Positions 9,891 to 18,538 of a DNA stretch of 64,000 nt are shown here, piece by piece; the stretch's first letter is position 1; each line of letters starts with the position of its first letter. The stretch lies in assembly GCA_963812195.1 (NCBI GenBank), contig CAWEUI010000005.1:1-64000 (forward strand), read 5' to 3'. Position numbers and translations under genes: made by a program. The notes beneath the pieces are model-generated. The model did not search any database and was not told the DNA's origin. It worked only from the letters and a program-made list of their open reading frames with translations. The DNA comes from ZC4RG30 sp963812195 (lineage in GTDB: Bacteria; Pseudomonadota; Gammaproteobacteria; Steroidobacterales; Steroidobacteraceae).

Positions 9891-10373
9891 CCCGGTCTCC
9901 TGCCTCATTTCGGCGGCGGCGTCCGAGCACGGCGCGCACGATCTTGTCGTAGCCGGTGCAGCGGCACAGGTTGCCGGCCAGCCAGTAGCGGACCTCGGTC
10001 TCGGTCGGGTCCGGGTTGCGCTCGAGCAGCGCCTTGGCGGCGACCAGGAAGCCCGGCGTGCAGATGCCGCACTGCAGGGCGGCGTGCTCGAGGAACTTCT
10101 GCTGCAGCGGGTGCAGCTCGCTCGCCCTCGGCCATGCCCTCGATGGTCTCGATCGTCTGGCCCTCGGCCTCGGCGCGCGAGCACCAGGCAGGAGCAGACC
10201 AGCCGGCCGTCGAGCATGACCGTGCAGGCGCCGCAGTCGCCGGTGCCGCAGCCTTCCTTGGTGCCGGTCAGGCCCAGGTCGTCGCGCAGCACGTCGAGCA
10301 GCGTCTCGTCCGGCTCGCAGAGGAACTCGACCGCGTCGCCGTTGATGGTGGTGGTGACGTGGATCTTGCTCAT
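9887..10373 (-). CDS. 2Fe-2S subunit of the molybdenum hydroxylase (CoxS-like), frameshifted
   Basis: The small electron-transfer subunit carrying two [2Fe-2S] clusters. Starting at the ATG at 10373 the product has the plant-ferredoxin-type cluster motif CGTGDCGACTVMLDGRLVCSC around residues 43-63. After frame changes near 10181 and 10125 comes the second, helical domain with LQCGICTPGFLVAAKALLERN and LAGNLCRCTGYDKIVRAVL, whose C-G-I-C and C-R-C ligands are intact. The expected length is about 160 residues. The exact stop is uncertain because of a further shift near 9910. An ATGA overlap with the next gene would be typical, and ATG at 9890 fits this. Confidence 0.85.
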
Positions 10374-10860
10374 GCAGTTGCTCCCTTGCGCGCGGTCGCG
10401 GGCGATCACGGCGGCGCGGCGGGCGAGCACGCCGGCGACCTGGCGGCGGTAAGTCGATGGTGCCGCGCTTGTCGTCGATCGGCTTGCAGGCGGCGCGAGC
10501 GCGGCCTCGGCCAGCGCGTCGAGCGCGGCGTCGTCGAGCGTGCGTGCCGACCAGGGCCTCGGCGGCCTCCTCGACCAGCAGCACCGTCGGCGCCGACGGC
10601 GCCGAGGGCGACGCGCGCCGCGGTGCAGCGTGCCGTCGCCGTCGAGCGTCAGGCTGACGCCGGCGCCGACCACGGCGATGTCCATCTCGGTGCGCGGGAT
10701 GAAGCGCAGGTAGGCGTCGCCCTGCCGCGGCTGCGCGCGCCGGCAGGAACAGCGAGGCGACGAACTCGCCCGGGCCGAGCGAGGTCTTGCCCGGGCCCGT
10801 CGACGACCTCCTCGACCGGCACCTCGCGGCTGCTCCCCGGTTTCCGGGCTCGTTCCAGGC
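10374..10860 (-). CDS. FAD-binding subunit of the molybdenum hydroxylase (CoxM-like), C-terminal part only
   Basis: The readable portion begins on the right with REVPVEEVVDGPG and LGPGEFVASLFLPA, the region just after the FAD domain in CoxM proteins. It goes on through a frame-broken C-terminal domain with AVVGAGVSLTLDGDGT and RRQVAGVLARRAAVIARD, ending at the start of the 2Fe-2S gene. The roughly 150 N-terminal residues, including the FAD pyrophosphate loops (usually near AGGQSL and T.GG), are absent. Instead the sequence changes abruptly at about 10,835-10,880 into hflX. The missing half is the main reason to suspect an artificial join or a rearrangement at that point. Confidence 0.75.
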
Positions 10861-10880
10861 CATCGATGTCTGCTTCGCCT
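10835..10880. other. probable chimeric junction between two genomes
   Basis: Left of this segment the frame of a CoxM-like subunit starts in mid-protein; right of it hflX ends normally (stop at 10881-10883). The segment itself has no recognisable gene. It includes CCCCGGTTTCCGGG, a small dyad. Base composition, frameshift density and gene content all change here. Confidence 0.7.
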
Positions 10881-12228
10881 TCAGGCGTTGGTTACCGCCA
10901 TTCCCCTGAATGACGGTGCATCGTTGCCGGTGAATTCTAGGGTATCGCCGTCCGGTGGAACAAGCTCGATCCCCGGTTCGGCGAGCAACGCGGCAAGATC
11001 AGTGTCCGGAAGCTCCATTTCAAGCTCCACCGCATCGCGCACGTTGTGCTCCGTCTGCACCACACCGGCGGCATACAGTCGCGCACGCACTGCGCCGCAG
11101 GCCGCCGGCAACCGTACGCGCACCCGCCGCACGGCACGCGACAGACGTTCGGCGATCGCTCGGCCGAGCAGATCCAGGCCCTGCTCCCGCGCGGCACTGA
11201 CCCACACGGCGCTCACCGCACCGTCCTCGTCCCGATCCACCCGCGGCGCCTCGTCCAGGCGATCGATCTTGTTGAACACGCGAATGCCCGGAATCGCATC
11301 CGCGCCGATCTCACCGAGCACGCGCTCCACCTCGGCGATGTGCTCGCCGCGGCGTGGGTCACTGGCATCGATCACGTGCAGCAACAACGTCGCCTCACGC
11401 GCTTCGGTGAGCGTGGACTGGAACGCGGCCACCAGCTCATGCGGCAGATCGCGGATGAACCCCACGGTATCGGCCACGACCACCTGGGTGCCGCCCGGCA
11501 GCCGCAGCCGCCGCACTGTCGGATCCAGCGTGGCGAACAACTGGTCGGCAACATATGTCTGCTGGTCACCGGACAACGACCGGAACAGGGTCGACTTGCC
11601 GGCATTGGTGTAGCCAACCAGCGCAATGGAAGGCACCGGGATCTGCTCGCGTGCGCCACGTCCGGTCTGGCGCTGGCGCTGGATCTTCTCCAGCCGCTCG
11701 GTGAGCACGCGCACGCGCTTGCCCAGCAGGCGGCGGTCGGTTTCCAGCTGCGTTTCGCCGGGGCCGCGCAGGCCGATGCCGCCACCGCGCTGCCGCTCCA
11801 GATGTGTCCAGCCGCGCACCAGCCGGCTGGCGATGTGCCGCAGCTGCGCCAGCTCCACTTCGAGCTTGCCTTCGTGGCTCTTGGCGCGTTGCGCGAAGAT
11901 ATCCAGAATCAGCCCGCTGCGATCCAGCACGCGCCGGGTGGTGAGCTTTTCAAGGTTGCGTTCCTGGCTGGGCGAGAGCGGGTGATCGATCAGGATCAGG
12001 TCGGCCTCGTGGGCCAGGGCCTCGAGCCGGATCTGCTCGGCCTTGCCGCTGCCGACGAAGTAACGCGGGTCGGGACGCTCGCGCCGCCCGGTGATGGTGG
12101 CGACCGGAATCGCGCCGGCGGACAATGCAAGCTGCGTGAATTCATCGAGATCTTCCGGATCGAGCGGACGCGCCGATCCCGAGCCGCACGAGCACGGCAC
12201 GCTCACCACTCCTGGGGCGCTCAAACAT
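10881..12228 (-). CDS. hflX: ribosome-associated GTPase HflX (one frameshift near the N-terminus)
   Basis: HflX is a GTPase that binds the 50S subunit and splits stalled or hibernating ribosomes. The order of motifs is canonical. The nucleotide-independent HflX domain has DHPLSPSQERNLEKL, the linker has RGPGETQLETDRRLL, and the G domain has G1 GYTNAGKS, G3 ADTVGF and G4 NKID. The long open frame starts only at a TTG (12224). The ATG at 12228 overlaps the hfq stop as TGATG and gives the family N-terminus MFERPRSGERAVLV, one base out of frame. An extra C in GCCGATCCC at about 12173 explains the difference, so the ATG is the likely true start. The C-terminus runs to the suspected junction, and hflK, the usual next gene, is missing. 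Confidence 0.93.
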
Positions 12229-12479
12229 CAGTCGGCGGCGTCCTCCGCGCTCTCCTCTTCGCTGCCCGGGATGCGCACGTTGCGGGCCGGGACAACCGTC
12301 GAGATGGCGTGTTTGTAGACCATCTGGTTGACGCTGTTCTTCAACAACACGACGAACTGATCGAACGAGTCGATGGTGCCCTGCAGCTTGATGCCGTTCA
12401 CCAGGTATATGGATACCGGTACGCGCTCCTTACGCAGCGCGTTCAGGAACGGATCCTGCAACGATTGGGTCTTGGCCAC
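12228..12479 (-). CDS. hfq: RNA chaperone Hfq
   Basis: The 83-residue Sm-like hexameric chaperone that pairs small RNAs with mRNAs. The Sm1 block (DPFLNALRKERVPVSIYLVN), the GIKLQGTIDSFDQFVVLLKN strand pair and the Sm2 signature YKHAISTVVP are all present, with the distal and proximal RNA-face residues (Gln8, Phe, Lys56-His57 equivalents) visible. The C-terminal tail is short and acidic (EEESAEDAAD), as in many gammaproteobacteria outside the enterics. It lies between miaA (30 bases upstream) and hflX (1-base overlap) in the classic order. Confidence 0.97.
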   Translation of the reverse strand: MAKTQSLQDPFLNALRKERVPVSIYLVNGIKLQGTIDSFDQFVVLLKNSVNQMVYKHAISTVVPARNVRIPGSEEESAEDAAD

Positions 12480-12509
12480 GACATTCTCCTTATTGTGGTG
12501 CGCAGCATT

Positions 12510-13490
12510 CTAACATGGGGTTGCCGGGGCTTCGATCAAGCTCCGCGTTACGGCTGCGACAGAATCCGGATCGAAAGGTTCGGCCCGCAATACCTTGGTG
12601 CCATATGGCAACACCTTGCCGGAACGCATCCAGGTCAGTTGACGCTTGGCCAGTTGCCGCGTGGCAGCCAATGCCCTTACGGTCGCGCCCTGGAGCGATT
12701 CGCGACCGAGGCAATGCGCCACGAGCTGGCGGTAGCCGACCAGCCGCAGCACCGGGGCTTGCTCGTCCAGACCACGGTCGAGCAGCCGGCGGACCTCCTC
12801 GACGAATCCATCCCGCAGCATCTGTTCCAGCCGTCCGGCCAGCGCCGCGTGCAGCTGCTCGCGACCCGACGGCTCCAGCATGCAAACCAGCCAGTGCGCG
12901 AAGGCCGGCGCACCCGTGCCGGCCCTGTTCCAATGCGCCGATTGCGAGCGCCCCGACAACTCCAGCACTTCCAGTGCCCGCTGGATACGCTGCGCGTCAT
13001 GGGGGTGAATGCGCGCCGCGCCGTCCGGGTCGCGCGCGGCCAGTTGCGCATGCAGCGCCGGCCAGCCCGCGCGCGCCGCGCGCGCATCCAGCGCCGCGCG
13101 TACCGACTGGTCCGCCACCGGCAGCTCGGCAATGCCGCCGAACAGCGCGCGGAAATAAAGCATGGTGCCGCCAACCAACAGCGGCACCCTCCCCCGCGCG
13201 GCGATGTCGCGAATCAACGCGACGCAGTCCGCGCGAAATTCACCCGCCGAATAGCTGCCTTCCGGCTCGCGGATATCGATAAGGTGATGCGCCACGGCGC
13301 GCCGTTCGGCAGCGGTGGGCTTGGCGGTACCCACGTCCAGACCGCGATATACCTGCGCCGAATCCACACTGATGATTTCCACGGGCCGGGCGGCCGCCAC
13401 CTGCATGGCCAGCCGGCTCTTGCCGCTGCCGGTCGGTCCCAGGATGGCAATGCCGAAAGGCATTGCCACCGGATCTGCTGCCGAGTGCAT
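12510..13490 (-). CDS. miaA: tRNA dimethylallyltransferase MiaA
   Basis: Transfers a dimethylallyl group to A37 of tRNAs reading codons that begin with U. The P-loop GPTGSGKS is at residues 18-25, followed by the DSAQVYRGLDVGTAKPT block that binds DMAPP and the tRNA, HHLIDIREPEGSYSAGEF, and VGGTMLYFRAL. The C-terminus holds TRQLAKRQLTWMR, the conserved tRNA-contacting helix. At 326 residues it is the usual length. Either the first ATG (13490) or the in-frame ATG eight codons later could start translation. It sits 16 bases after mutL, on the same strand, as in the E. coli amiB-mutL-miaA-hfq-hflX series. Confidence 0.96.
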   Translation of the reverse strand: MHSAADPVAMPFGIAILGPTGSGKSRLAMQVAAARPVEIISVDSAQVYRGLDVGTAKPTAAERRAVAHHLIDIREPEGSYSAGEFRADCVALIRDIAARGRVPLLVGGTMLYFRALFGGIAELPVADQSVRAALDARAARAGWPALHAQLAARDPDGAARIHPHDAQRIQRALEVLELSGRSQSAHWNRAGTGAPAFAHWLVCMLEPSGREQLHAALAGRLEQMLRDGFVEEVRRLLDRGLDEQAPVLRLVGYRQLVAHCLGRESLQGATVRALAATRQLAKRQLTWMRSGKVLPYGTKVLRAEPFDPDSVAAVTRSLIEAPATPC

Positions 13491-13505
13491 CGCGCCCCTG
13501 GCAGC

Positions 13506-15272
13506 CTACCTGCCCCTGAGGAACAGGCGATCCAGATCGGCCAGCGCCACCCGCGCAAAGGTCGGCCGCCCGTGGTTGCACTGGCTGGCGCGCTCGGTCT
13601 GCTCCATCTGGCGCAGCAGCGCGTCCATCTCCGGCAATGACAGCCGCCGGCCGCCATGCACGGCACTGCGGCAGGCCAGCGTGGCCAGCAACCGGTGCTC
13701 GGCGCCCTCCACATGATGCGCACCTTCATCGTTCGCGACGGCCAGCGCGGTGTCGCGCACCAGAGCGGCCACATCGCTGCGCGCGAGCAGCGCCGGCACG
13801 CTGCGCACGGCGACCCGATCCGGTGCCAGCCGTGTGAGTTCGAAGCCGCAGCGCGTCCACTCCTGTTCTTCTTCCAGCACGCGATCCAGCACCGCTTCGG
13901 GCAAGGCCACGGTGAGCGGTTCGAGCAATTGCTGCGCATCCATGCGCCGCTCGGCGTGATCGGCCTTGAGCTTCTCGTACAGCACGCGCTCGTGGCCGGC
14001 ATGCATGTCCACCAGCACCAGACCGTCGGCGTCCTGCGCCAGAATGTAGATGCCGTGCAGTTGCGCGATCGCCGTGCCCAGCGGCCGCGCATCGCGCTCC
14101 GCCTCGCCTGCTGCCGGCGGGAGCGTGCCGGGATCCGGCACCGCGCCGCCCCCTGAGGCCGCGGCATCGACTGCCTCGCGCACCGCCCAGGGACTATGCG
14201 CCTGGAAATCGAAGGCCCCGGTTTGTGGTGCGCCGGCCGCCGGACGGGTATCCACGGCGCTGGCCTGCGCACCGGGACGCGTATCGGCCAGCCGCCGCTC
14301 GATGGCACGCTGGATGAAATCGTGCACCCCGCGCGACTCGCGGAAACGCAACTCCTGCTTGGCCGGGTGCGCGTTCACGTCCACTTCGCGCGGATCGATC
14401 TGCAGGTGCAGCACGTACGCCGGATGCCGTCCGCCGTACAGCACGTCCCGATAGCCAACCTTCACCGCATTGATCAGCAGCCGGTCGCGCACCGCCCGAC
14501 CGTTGACGAACCAGTGTGTGAGATCCGCCTGTGCGCGCGAGAAGGTCGGCTGGCTGATCCAGCCGGAAAGGCGCAGCGGCCCGGTCGCCACATCGATCTG
14601 CATCACCCCGGCGGCGAAGTCCTCACCCAGCACGCGCGCCAGCCGCTGGCGCGCGCCGGCGGCGTCCTCGGCAGGCTCCACACGCAACTGCTCGCGCCCG
14701 TTGCTGGTGTAGCGCAGCGCGATTTCCGGTCGCGACAGGGCCAGCCGCTCCACCATGCGCAGCACATGGGTGGCCTCGGTGGCTGCGGTACGCAGGAAGC
14801 GGCGCCGCGCCGGCACATTGAAGAACAGCTCGCGCACCTCGACCACGGTGCCTTCAGCCAGTGCGGCCGGCCGCACCTGGCCGATCACCCCGTTCGCGGC
14901 GCTGAGTTCAGCCGCGGCGGCCGCGCCGCGTTCACGCGAGAGCATCCTCAGGCGCGCCACCGCCGCGATGGACGGCAGCGCCTCACCGCGGAAACCCAGG
15001 GATTGCACCGCGGCCAGATCATCCAGGCTGGCGATCTTGCTGGTGGCGTGGCGCGTCAGGGCCAGCGGCATGTCCGCCGCCGCGAGGCCCGCACCATTGT
15101 CGCGCACCCGGATCAGGTCGGCCCCGCCCTGCTCGATGTCGATGTCGATGCGCGTGGCGCCGGCGTCCAGCGCGTTCTCGACCAGCTCCTTGATGACCGA
15201 AGCCGGGCGCTCGACCACCTCGCCGGCGGCGATCTGGTCAACCAGATGGGATGGCAGGATGCGGATGGCCAT
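13506..15272 (-). CDS. mutL: DNA mismatch repair protein MutL
   Basis: The ATPase that links MutS mismatch recognition to strand processing. Starting at 15272 it reads MAIRILPSHLVDQIAAGEVV, the invariant GHKL ATPase opening; the open frame extends further upstream but without homology. Other GHKL motifs are ELVENALDAG, IRVRDNGAG and FRGEALPSIAAVARL. The C-terminal dimerisation domain begins after the low-complexity linker (AGEAERDARPLGTA) and includes HAGHERVLYEKL and CNHGRPTFARVAL. The latter matches the conserved C-terminal CPHGRP motif with Cys-Asn in place of Cys-Pro. The endonuclease DQHAxxER motif is replaced by DMHAGHERVLYEKL. At 588 residues it is a normal gammaproteobacterial MutL. 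Confidence 0.96.
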   Translation of the reverse strand: MAIRILPSHLVDQIAAGEVVERPASVIKELVENALDAGATRIDIDIEQGGADLIRVRDNGAGLAAADMPLALTRHATSKIASLDDLAAVQSLGFRGEALPSIAAVARLRMLSRERGAAAAAELSAANGVIGQVRPAALAEGTVVEVRELFFNVPARRRFLRTAATEATHVLRMVERLALSRPEIALRYTSNGREQLRVEPAEDAAGARQRLARVLGEDFAAGVMQIDVATGPLRLSGWISQPTFSRAQADLTHWFVNGRAVRDRLLINAVKVGYRDVLYGGRHPAYVLHLQIDPREVDVNAHPAKQELRFRESRGVHDFIQRAIERRLADTRPGAQASAVDTRPAAGAPQTGAFDFQAHSPWAVREAVDAAASGGGAVPDPGTLPPAAGEAERDARPLGTAIAQLHGIYILAQDADGLVLVDMHAGHERVLYEKLKADHAERRMDAQQLLEPLTVALPEAVLDRVLEEEQEWTRCGFELTRLAPDRVAVRSVPALLARSDVAALVRDTALAVANDEGAHHVEGAEHRLLATLACRSAVHGGRRLSLPEMDALLRQMEQTERASQCNHGRPTFARVALADLDRLFLRGR

Positions 15273-15294
15273 GAGGCCAGTGCATCTTAGCGGT

Positions 15295-16488
15295 TCAGGG
15301 GCTGCCGGCGATGATGGTTGGCGCGGCGCGGCCCGCATCGCGCTGGCGCGCATACAGCGTGCCGTCGGGCGGGCTCTGCCGGAAATACTCGCGCACACCG
15401 TTGAAGATGGCCCCTGCGATCTTCTTCTGGTAGGAGGGCGTGCGCAATTTGCGCTCCTCGCCAGGATTGGAGATATAGGCCGTCTCGACCAGCATCGAGG
15501 GAATATCCGGCGACTTCAGCACCACGAATGCGGCCTGCTGCACCTGGGTCTTGCGGATTGCGCCGACGTGGTCGAGCTGGCCGAGCACGCGCCCGGCGGC
15601 CTCCATGCTGCCCGTGATACTGGCGGACTGCGACAGATCGATCAGCACCGAGGCCAGGTCGTCGGGCTTGTCGCCCAGCGACACGCCGCCCTTCAGATCC
15701 GCGGCATTCTCCTGGGCCGCCAGCAGCCGGGCCGCCTCGCTGGAAGCACCGCGATTGGACAGCACGTACACGGAGGAGCCGGTGACGTGGCGGTTGCGGA
15801 TGGCATCGGCATGCACGGAGATGAAGATGTCCGCGTGGGCGCTGCGCGCGCGCTCGATGCGGCCTCGCAACGGGATGAACACATCGGCATTGCGCGTCAG
15901 CACCGCGCGCATGCCCGGTTCGGCGTCGATGCGTTTGGCCAGCAGCCGCGCGATGTCCAGCACCACGTCCTTCTCATGCGTGCCGGAGGCGCCGGTGGCG
16001 CCGGGGTCCTGCCCGCCATGGCCGGCATCCACCGCCACGATGATGTCGCGTCCGGCATCGGCCGGCGCATGCGCGGCGCGCACCGGTACCGGCGGCCCTG
16101 CCACGGCCACCGAGCCCAGTTCGACCGTGAGCTGGCGGCCGTCCACGCTAACCTTGGGGTCCAGATCCTGATTCAGCTCCAGCACCAGACGCAACGTGCC
16201 GCCAGCGCGCCGGCCGCTGCGCAAATCGCGCACCGGTCCGCCCACCGCCGGCAATTTCACACCCCGGGCCAGCTGGGTGCGCGGCAGGTCGATCACCACG
16301 CGGTAGGGATGGTTCAGGGTAAAGATCTTCTGGCGCGGCGCGTCCGACAACTGCAGCTGCAAACGGGCCCCGTCGGCACCCGGCGCGTCCAGCGACACCG
16401 CGCGCAACAGATTGGCCGCCATGGCAACCGGCGCGGCCAGCACCAGCACACCGATCGCGAGCAGACTGGATGAGACCCGGAGCCGCAT
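15295..16488 (-). CDS. N-acetylmuramoyl-L-alanine amidase with AMIN domain (AmiC/AmiB type)
   Basis: A periplasmic zinc amidase that cuts septal peptidoglycan during daughter-cell separation. A signal peptide (MRLRVSSSLLAIGVLVLAAP) is followed by an AMIN domain (about residues 30-140; RVVIDLPRTQL) that targets the septum, then an Amidase_3 domain with zinc ligands in AVDAGHGGQDPGA, GTHEKDVVLDIA and FISVHADAI and the catalytic Glu in MLVETAYISNP. No LysM repeat is visible, which distinguishes it from many AmiB-like proteins. The ATG at 16488 is preferred because the signal peptide starts there; an in-frame start 12 codons earlier is open. It lies between tsaE and mutL as amiB does in E. coli. 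Confidence 0.93.
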   Translation of the reverse strand: MRLRVSSSLLAIGVLVLAAPVAMAANLLRAVSLDAPGADGARLQLQLSDAPRQKIFTLNHPYRVVIDLPRTQLARGVKLPAVGGPVRDLRSGRRAGGTLRLVLELNQDLDPKVSVDGRQLTVELGSVAVAGPPVPVRAAHAPADAGRDIIVAVDAGHGGQDPGATGASGTHEKDVVLDIARLLAKRIDAEPGMRAVLTRNADVFIPLRGRIERARSAHADIFISVHADAIRNRHVTGSSVYVLSNRGASSEAARLLAAQENAADLKGGVSLGDKPDDLASVLIDLSQSASITGSMEAAGRVLGQLDHVGAIRKTQVQQAAFVVLKSPDIPSMLVETAYISNPGEERKLRTPSYQKKIAGAIFNGVREYFRQSPPDGTLYARQRDAGRAAPTIIAGSP

Positions 16489-16551
16489 GGCCGGTACTCT
16501 AGGCTGCGATATGTCTAATTTCAATAAAAATATGGGGATAGGCCGCTTTCA

Positions 16552-17028
16552 TCATCCCGCGTCTGCGCTGGCGGCTGTAACCCAGTGCTCGCCAAGGGGC
16601 GAGCGGGCCTGCAAATGGATGCGGCGGCCGGTGCCTTCCGGGTCCATCCTGACCTCGGCATCGGCGGGTGGCAGGCCCGCGCCGGCCGCCCGTTCCGGCC
16701 ACTCGACCAGCCACAGCCGGCTGCCCGGGAAGTGATCGGCCAGCCCCAGGCTCAGCAGTTCGTCCGCTGACTGGAGGCGGTACAGATCCAGGTGCACCAC
16801 ACGACCGGCCGGCGGTGTGTACTCGGCCAGCAGACCATAGGTGGGGCTGCGCACCGTGCCCTGCTCGCCCAGTGCCTTCAACAACCCACGCGCCAGCGTG
16901 GTCTTGCCGGCACCCAGATCGCCATGCAGATACACCACGAACGGCGCTTCGGCCGGCGGCAGGTAGCGCGCCAGATGCGCGGCATAGGCCAGCGTCGCGG
17001 CTTCGTCCGGCAGGAAACAGCCGCTCAC
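16552..17028 (-). CDS. tsaE: tRNA threonylcarbamoyladenosine synthesis ATPase TsaE
   Basis: The ATPase partner of TsaB-TsaD needed for t6A37 formation in ANN-decoding tRNAs. The 158-residue protein has the P-loop HGDLGAGKTTLARG, the switch-like VRSPTYGLLAEY and the HLDLYRLQSADEL block, plus the Trp-Glu of LWLVEWPERA. The order is as in the family and the length is normal. Its ATG overlaps the stop of nnr (17025-17028, ATGA), showing translational coupling in the nnr-tsaE-amiC run. Confidence 0.95.
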   Translation of the reverse strand: MSGCFLPDEAATLAYAAHLARYLPPAEAPFVVYLHGDLGAGKTTLARGLLKALGEQGTVRSPTYGLLAEYTPPAGRVVHLDLYRLQSADELLSLGLADHFPGSRLWLVEWPERAAGAGLPPADAEVRMDPEGTGRRIHLQARSPLGEHWVTAASADAG

Positions 17029-18521
17029 GGGAACTGCGCCAGCACGGCGCGCAACTCCTGCGCCACCTCCAGCGCCAGCACGCCGCGCATGCCCTGCCGT
17101 GCACAGCGGTCGCCGGCCACGGCATGCGCGTACACGGCCGCGCCGGTGGCCGCGAACACCTCGCTCGATTGCGCCAGCAGACCGGCGATGGCACCGGTGA
17201 GCACATCGCCCATGCCCGGCACCGACATGCCCGGATTGCCGCGATCACACAACCGCGCCACCTCGCCGGCATGGCCCACCAGGCTGGTGGCACCCTTGAG
17301 CACCACTGTGCCACCGCGCTGCTCGCACAATGCCCGCAATGCCGCGAGCCGGTCCGCCTGCACTTCGGCGATGCTGCTGCCCAGCAGCCGCGCGGCCTCA
17401 CCCGGATGCGGCGTGAGCACCCAGTCGGATACCCGCGACGGGCCATGGCCGGCCGCGAGCAGATTCAGCGCATCGGCATCCACCACCAGGCGTTGCTCGG
17501 CGCGCCGTGCCGCAAACACCGCCGCCAGCACGCTCTTGGCCCAACCATCGCGGCCGAGCCCCGGACCGATGGCGATCACATCGGCCATGGATACCGCCGG
17601 CTGCACGTCGGTGGCCTCGCGCACCGCATGGAACATCAGTTCGGGACGCGGCCCCACCACCACCGGCAGGTGCTCGGGCAGGCTGGCCACGCTCACCAGT
17701 CCGGCGCCCACGCGCAGCGCGGCCTCGGCGGCCAGACGCACGGCGCCGGGCATGCCGGCGCCGCCGCCGACGATCAGCACCCGACCGAACTGCGACTTGT
17801 GGCTCTGGCGCGGCCGCTGCGGCAGCACGCGTTCCAGATCCTCGTTGGTCAGGCGCAGCAGCACCGGCGGGCCAACCGCGCCATTGCCGGCGACGCGCAG
17901 GCCGTCGAACAGGATCTCGCCGGCATGCTCGGGCCCGTCGCCCACGAACAGGCCGCGCTTCAATCCCAGAAAGCTCATGGTGGCCGAGGCGTGCACGGCC
18001 GGCAGCGCCTGACCCCGGTCCGGTTCCAGACCGGAGGGAACATCCAGCGAGAACACCGGGCGCGCACAGACATTGATGGCATTGATGACCCGTACCCACT
18101 CATCGCGCAGCGGCGCGCGCACGCCGATACCCAGCAGGGCATCGATCACCACATCAGCGTCGGCCAGCACATTCGCATCGAAGGCCTGCACCGGCGTGCC
18201 GGCGCTGGTGAGTTCCTCGAAAGCCTGTTTCGCCTCGCCCTTCAGCGTCGCGGCATCACCCTCCAGCAGCACCGTGACGGCAAGGCCCGCCTGCCTGGCC
18301 AGCCGCGCCAGCACCAGCCCGTCGCCGCCGTTGTTGCCGGGCCCGGCCACGACGACGATGGATCGCGCCAGCGGCCAGCGCTGGCGCATTGCGCCGAACG
18401 CCGCCGCGCCGGCGCGCTGCATCAGGGCATAGCCGGCGATGCCATCGGCCACGGCCGCGGCTTCCATCTGCCGCACCTGCGCCGCGCTGTAGATCTCTTC
18501 GGGAAGCGCCATGTTGGCCAT
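17025..18521 (-). CDS. nnr: bifunctional NAD(P)H-hydrate epimerase/ADP-dependent dehydratase
   Basis: Repairs NADH and NADPH hydrates. The N-terminal half is the YjeF_N epimerase (VVVAGPGNNGGDGLVLARLA, then ALLGIGVRAPL and SLDVPSGLEPDRG). The C-terminal half is the ribokinase-like dehydratase (GRVLIVGGGAGMPGAVRLAAEAALRVGAG, AIGPGLGRD, TPHPGEAARLLG, and the catalytic GNPGMSVPGMGDVLTGAIAG). About 498 residues. Several in-frame starts lie close together; ATG at 18521 is used because it keeps a full epimerase N-terminus and leaves room for the divergent queG promoter. The pair nnr/queG is divergent, as in E. coli yjeF/yjeS. Confidence 0.94.
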   Translation of the reverse strand: MANMALPEEIYSAAQVRQMEAAAVADGIAGYALMQRAGAAAFGAMRQRWPLARSIVVVAGPGNNGGDGLVLARLARQAGLAVTVLLEGDAATLKGEAKQAFEELTSAGTPVQAFDANVLADADVVIDALLGIGVRAPLRDEWVRVINAINVCARPVFSLDVPSGLEPDRGQALPAVHASATMSFLGLKRGLFVGDGPEHAGEILFDGLRVAGNGAVGPPVLLRLTNEDLERVLPQRPRQSHKSQFGRVLIVGGGAGMPGAVRLAAEAALRVGAGLVSVASLPEHLPVVVGPRPELMFHAVREATDVQPAVSMADVIAIGPGLGRDGWAKSVLAAVFAARRAEQRLVVDADALNLLAAGHGPSRVSDWVLTPHPGEAARLLGSSIAEVQADRLAALRALCEQRGGTVVLKGATSLVGHAGEVARLCDRGNPGMSVPGMGDVLTGAIAGLLAQSSEVFAATGAAVYAHAVAGDRCARQGMRGVLALEVAQELRAVLAQFP

Positions 18522-18538
18522 CAGTATACTGAGTGCCG

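Noticed and set aside
11046..13640. Open frame of 864 codons on the + strand
   Set aside because: It lies opposite hflX, hfq and miaA, which have full conserved motifs; its translation has no recognisable domain. It is a GC-rich shadow frame.
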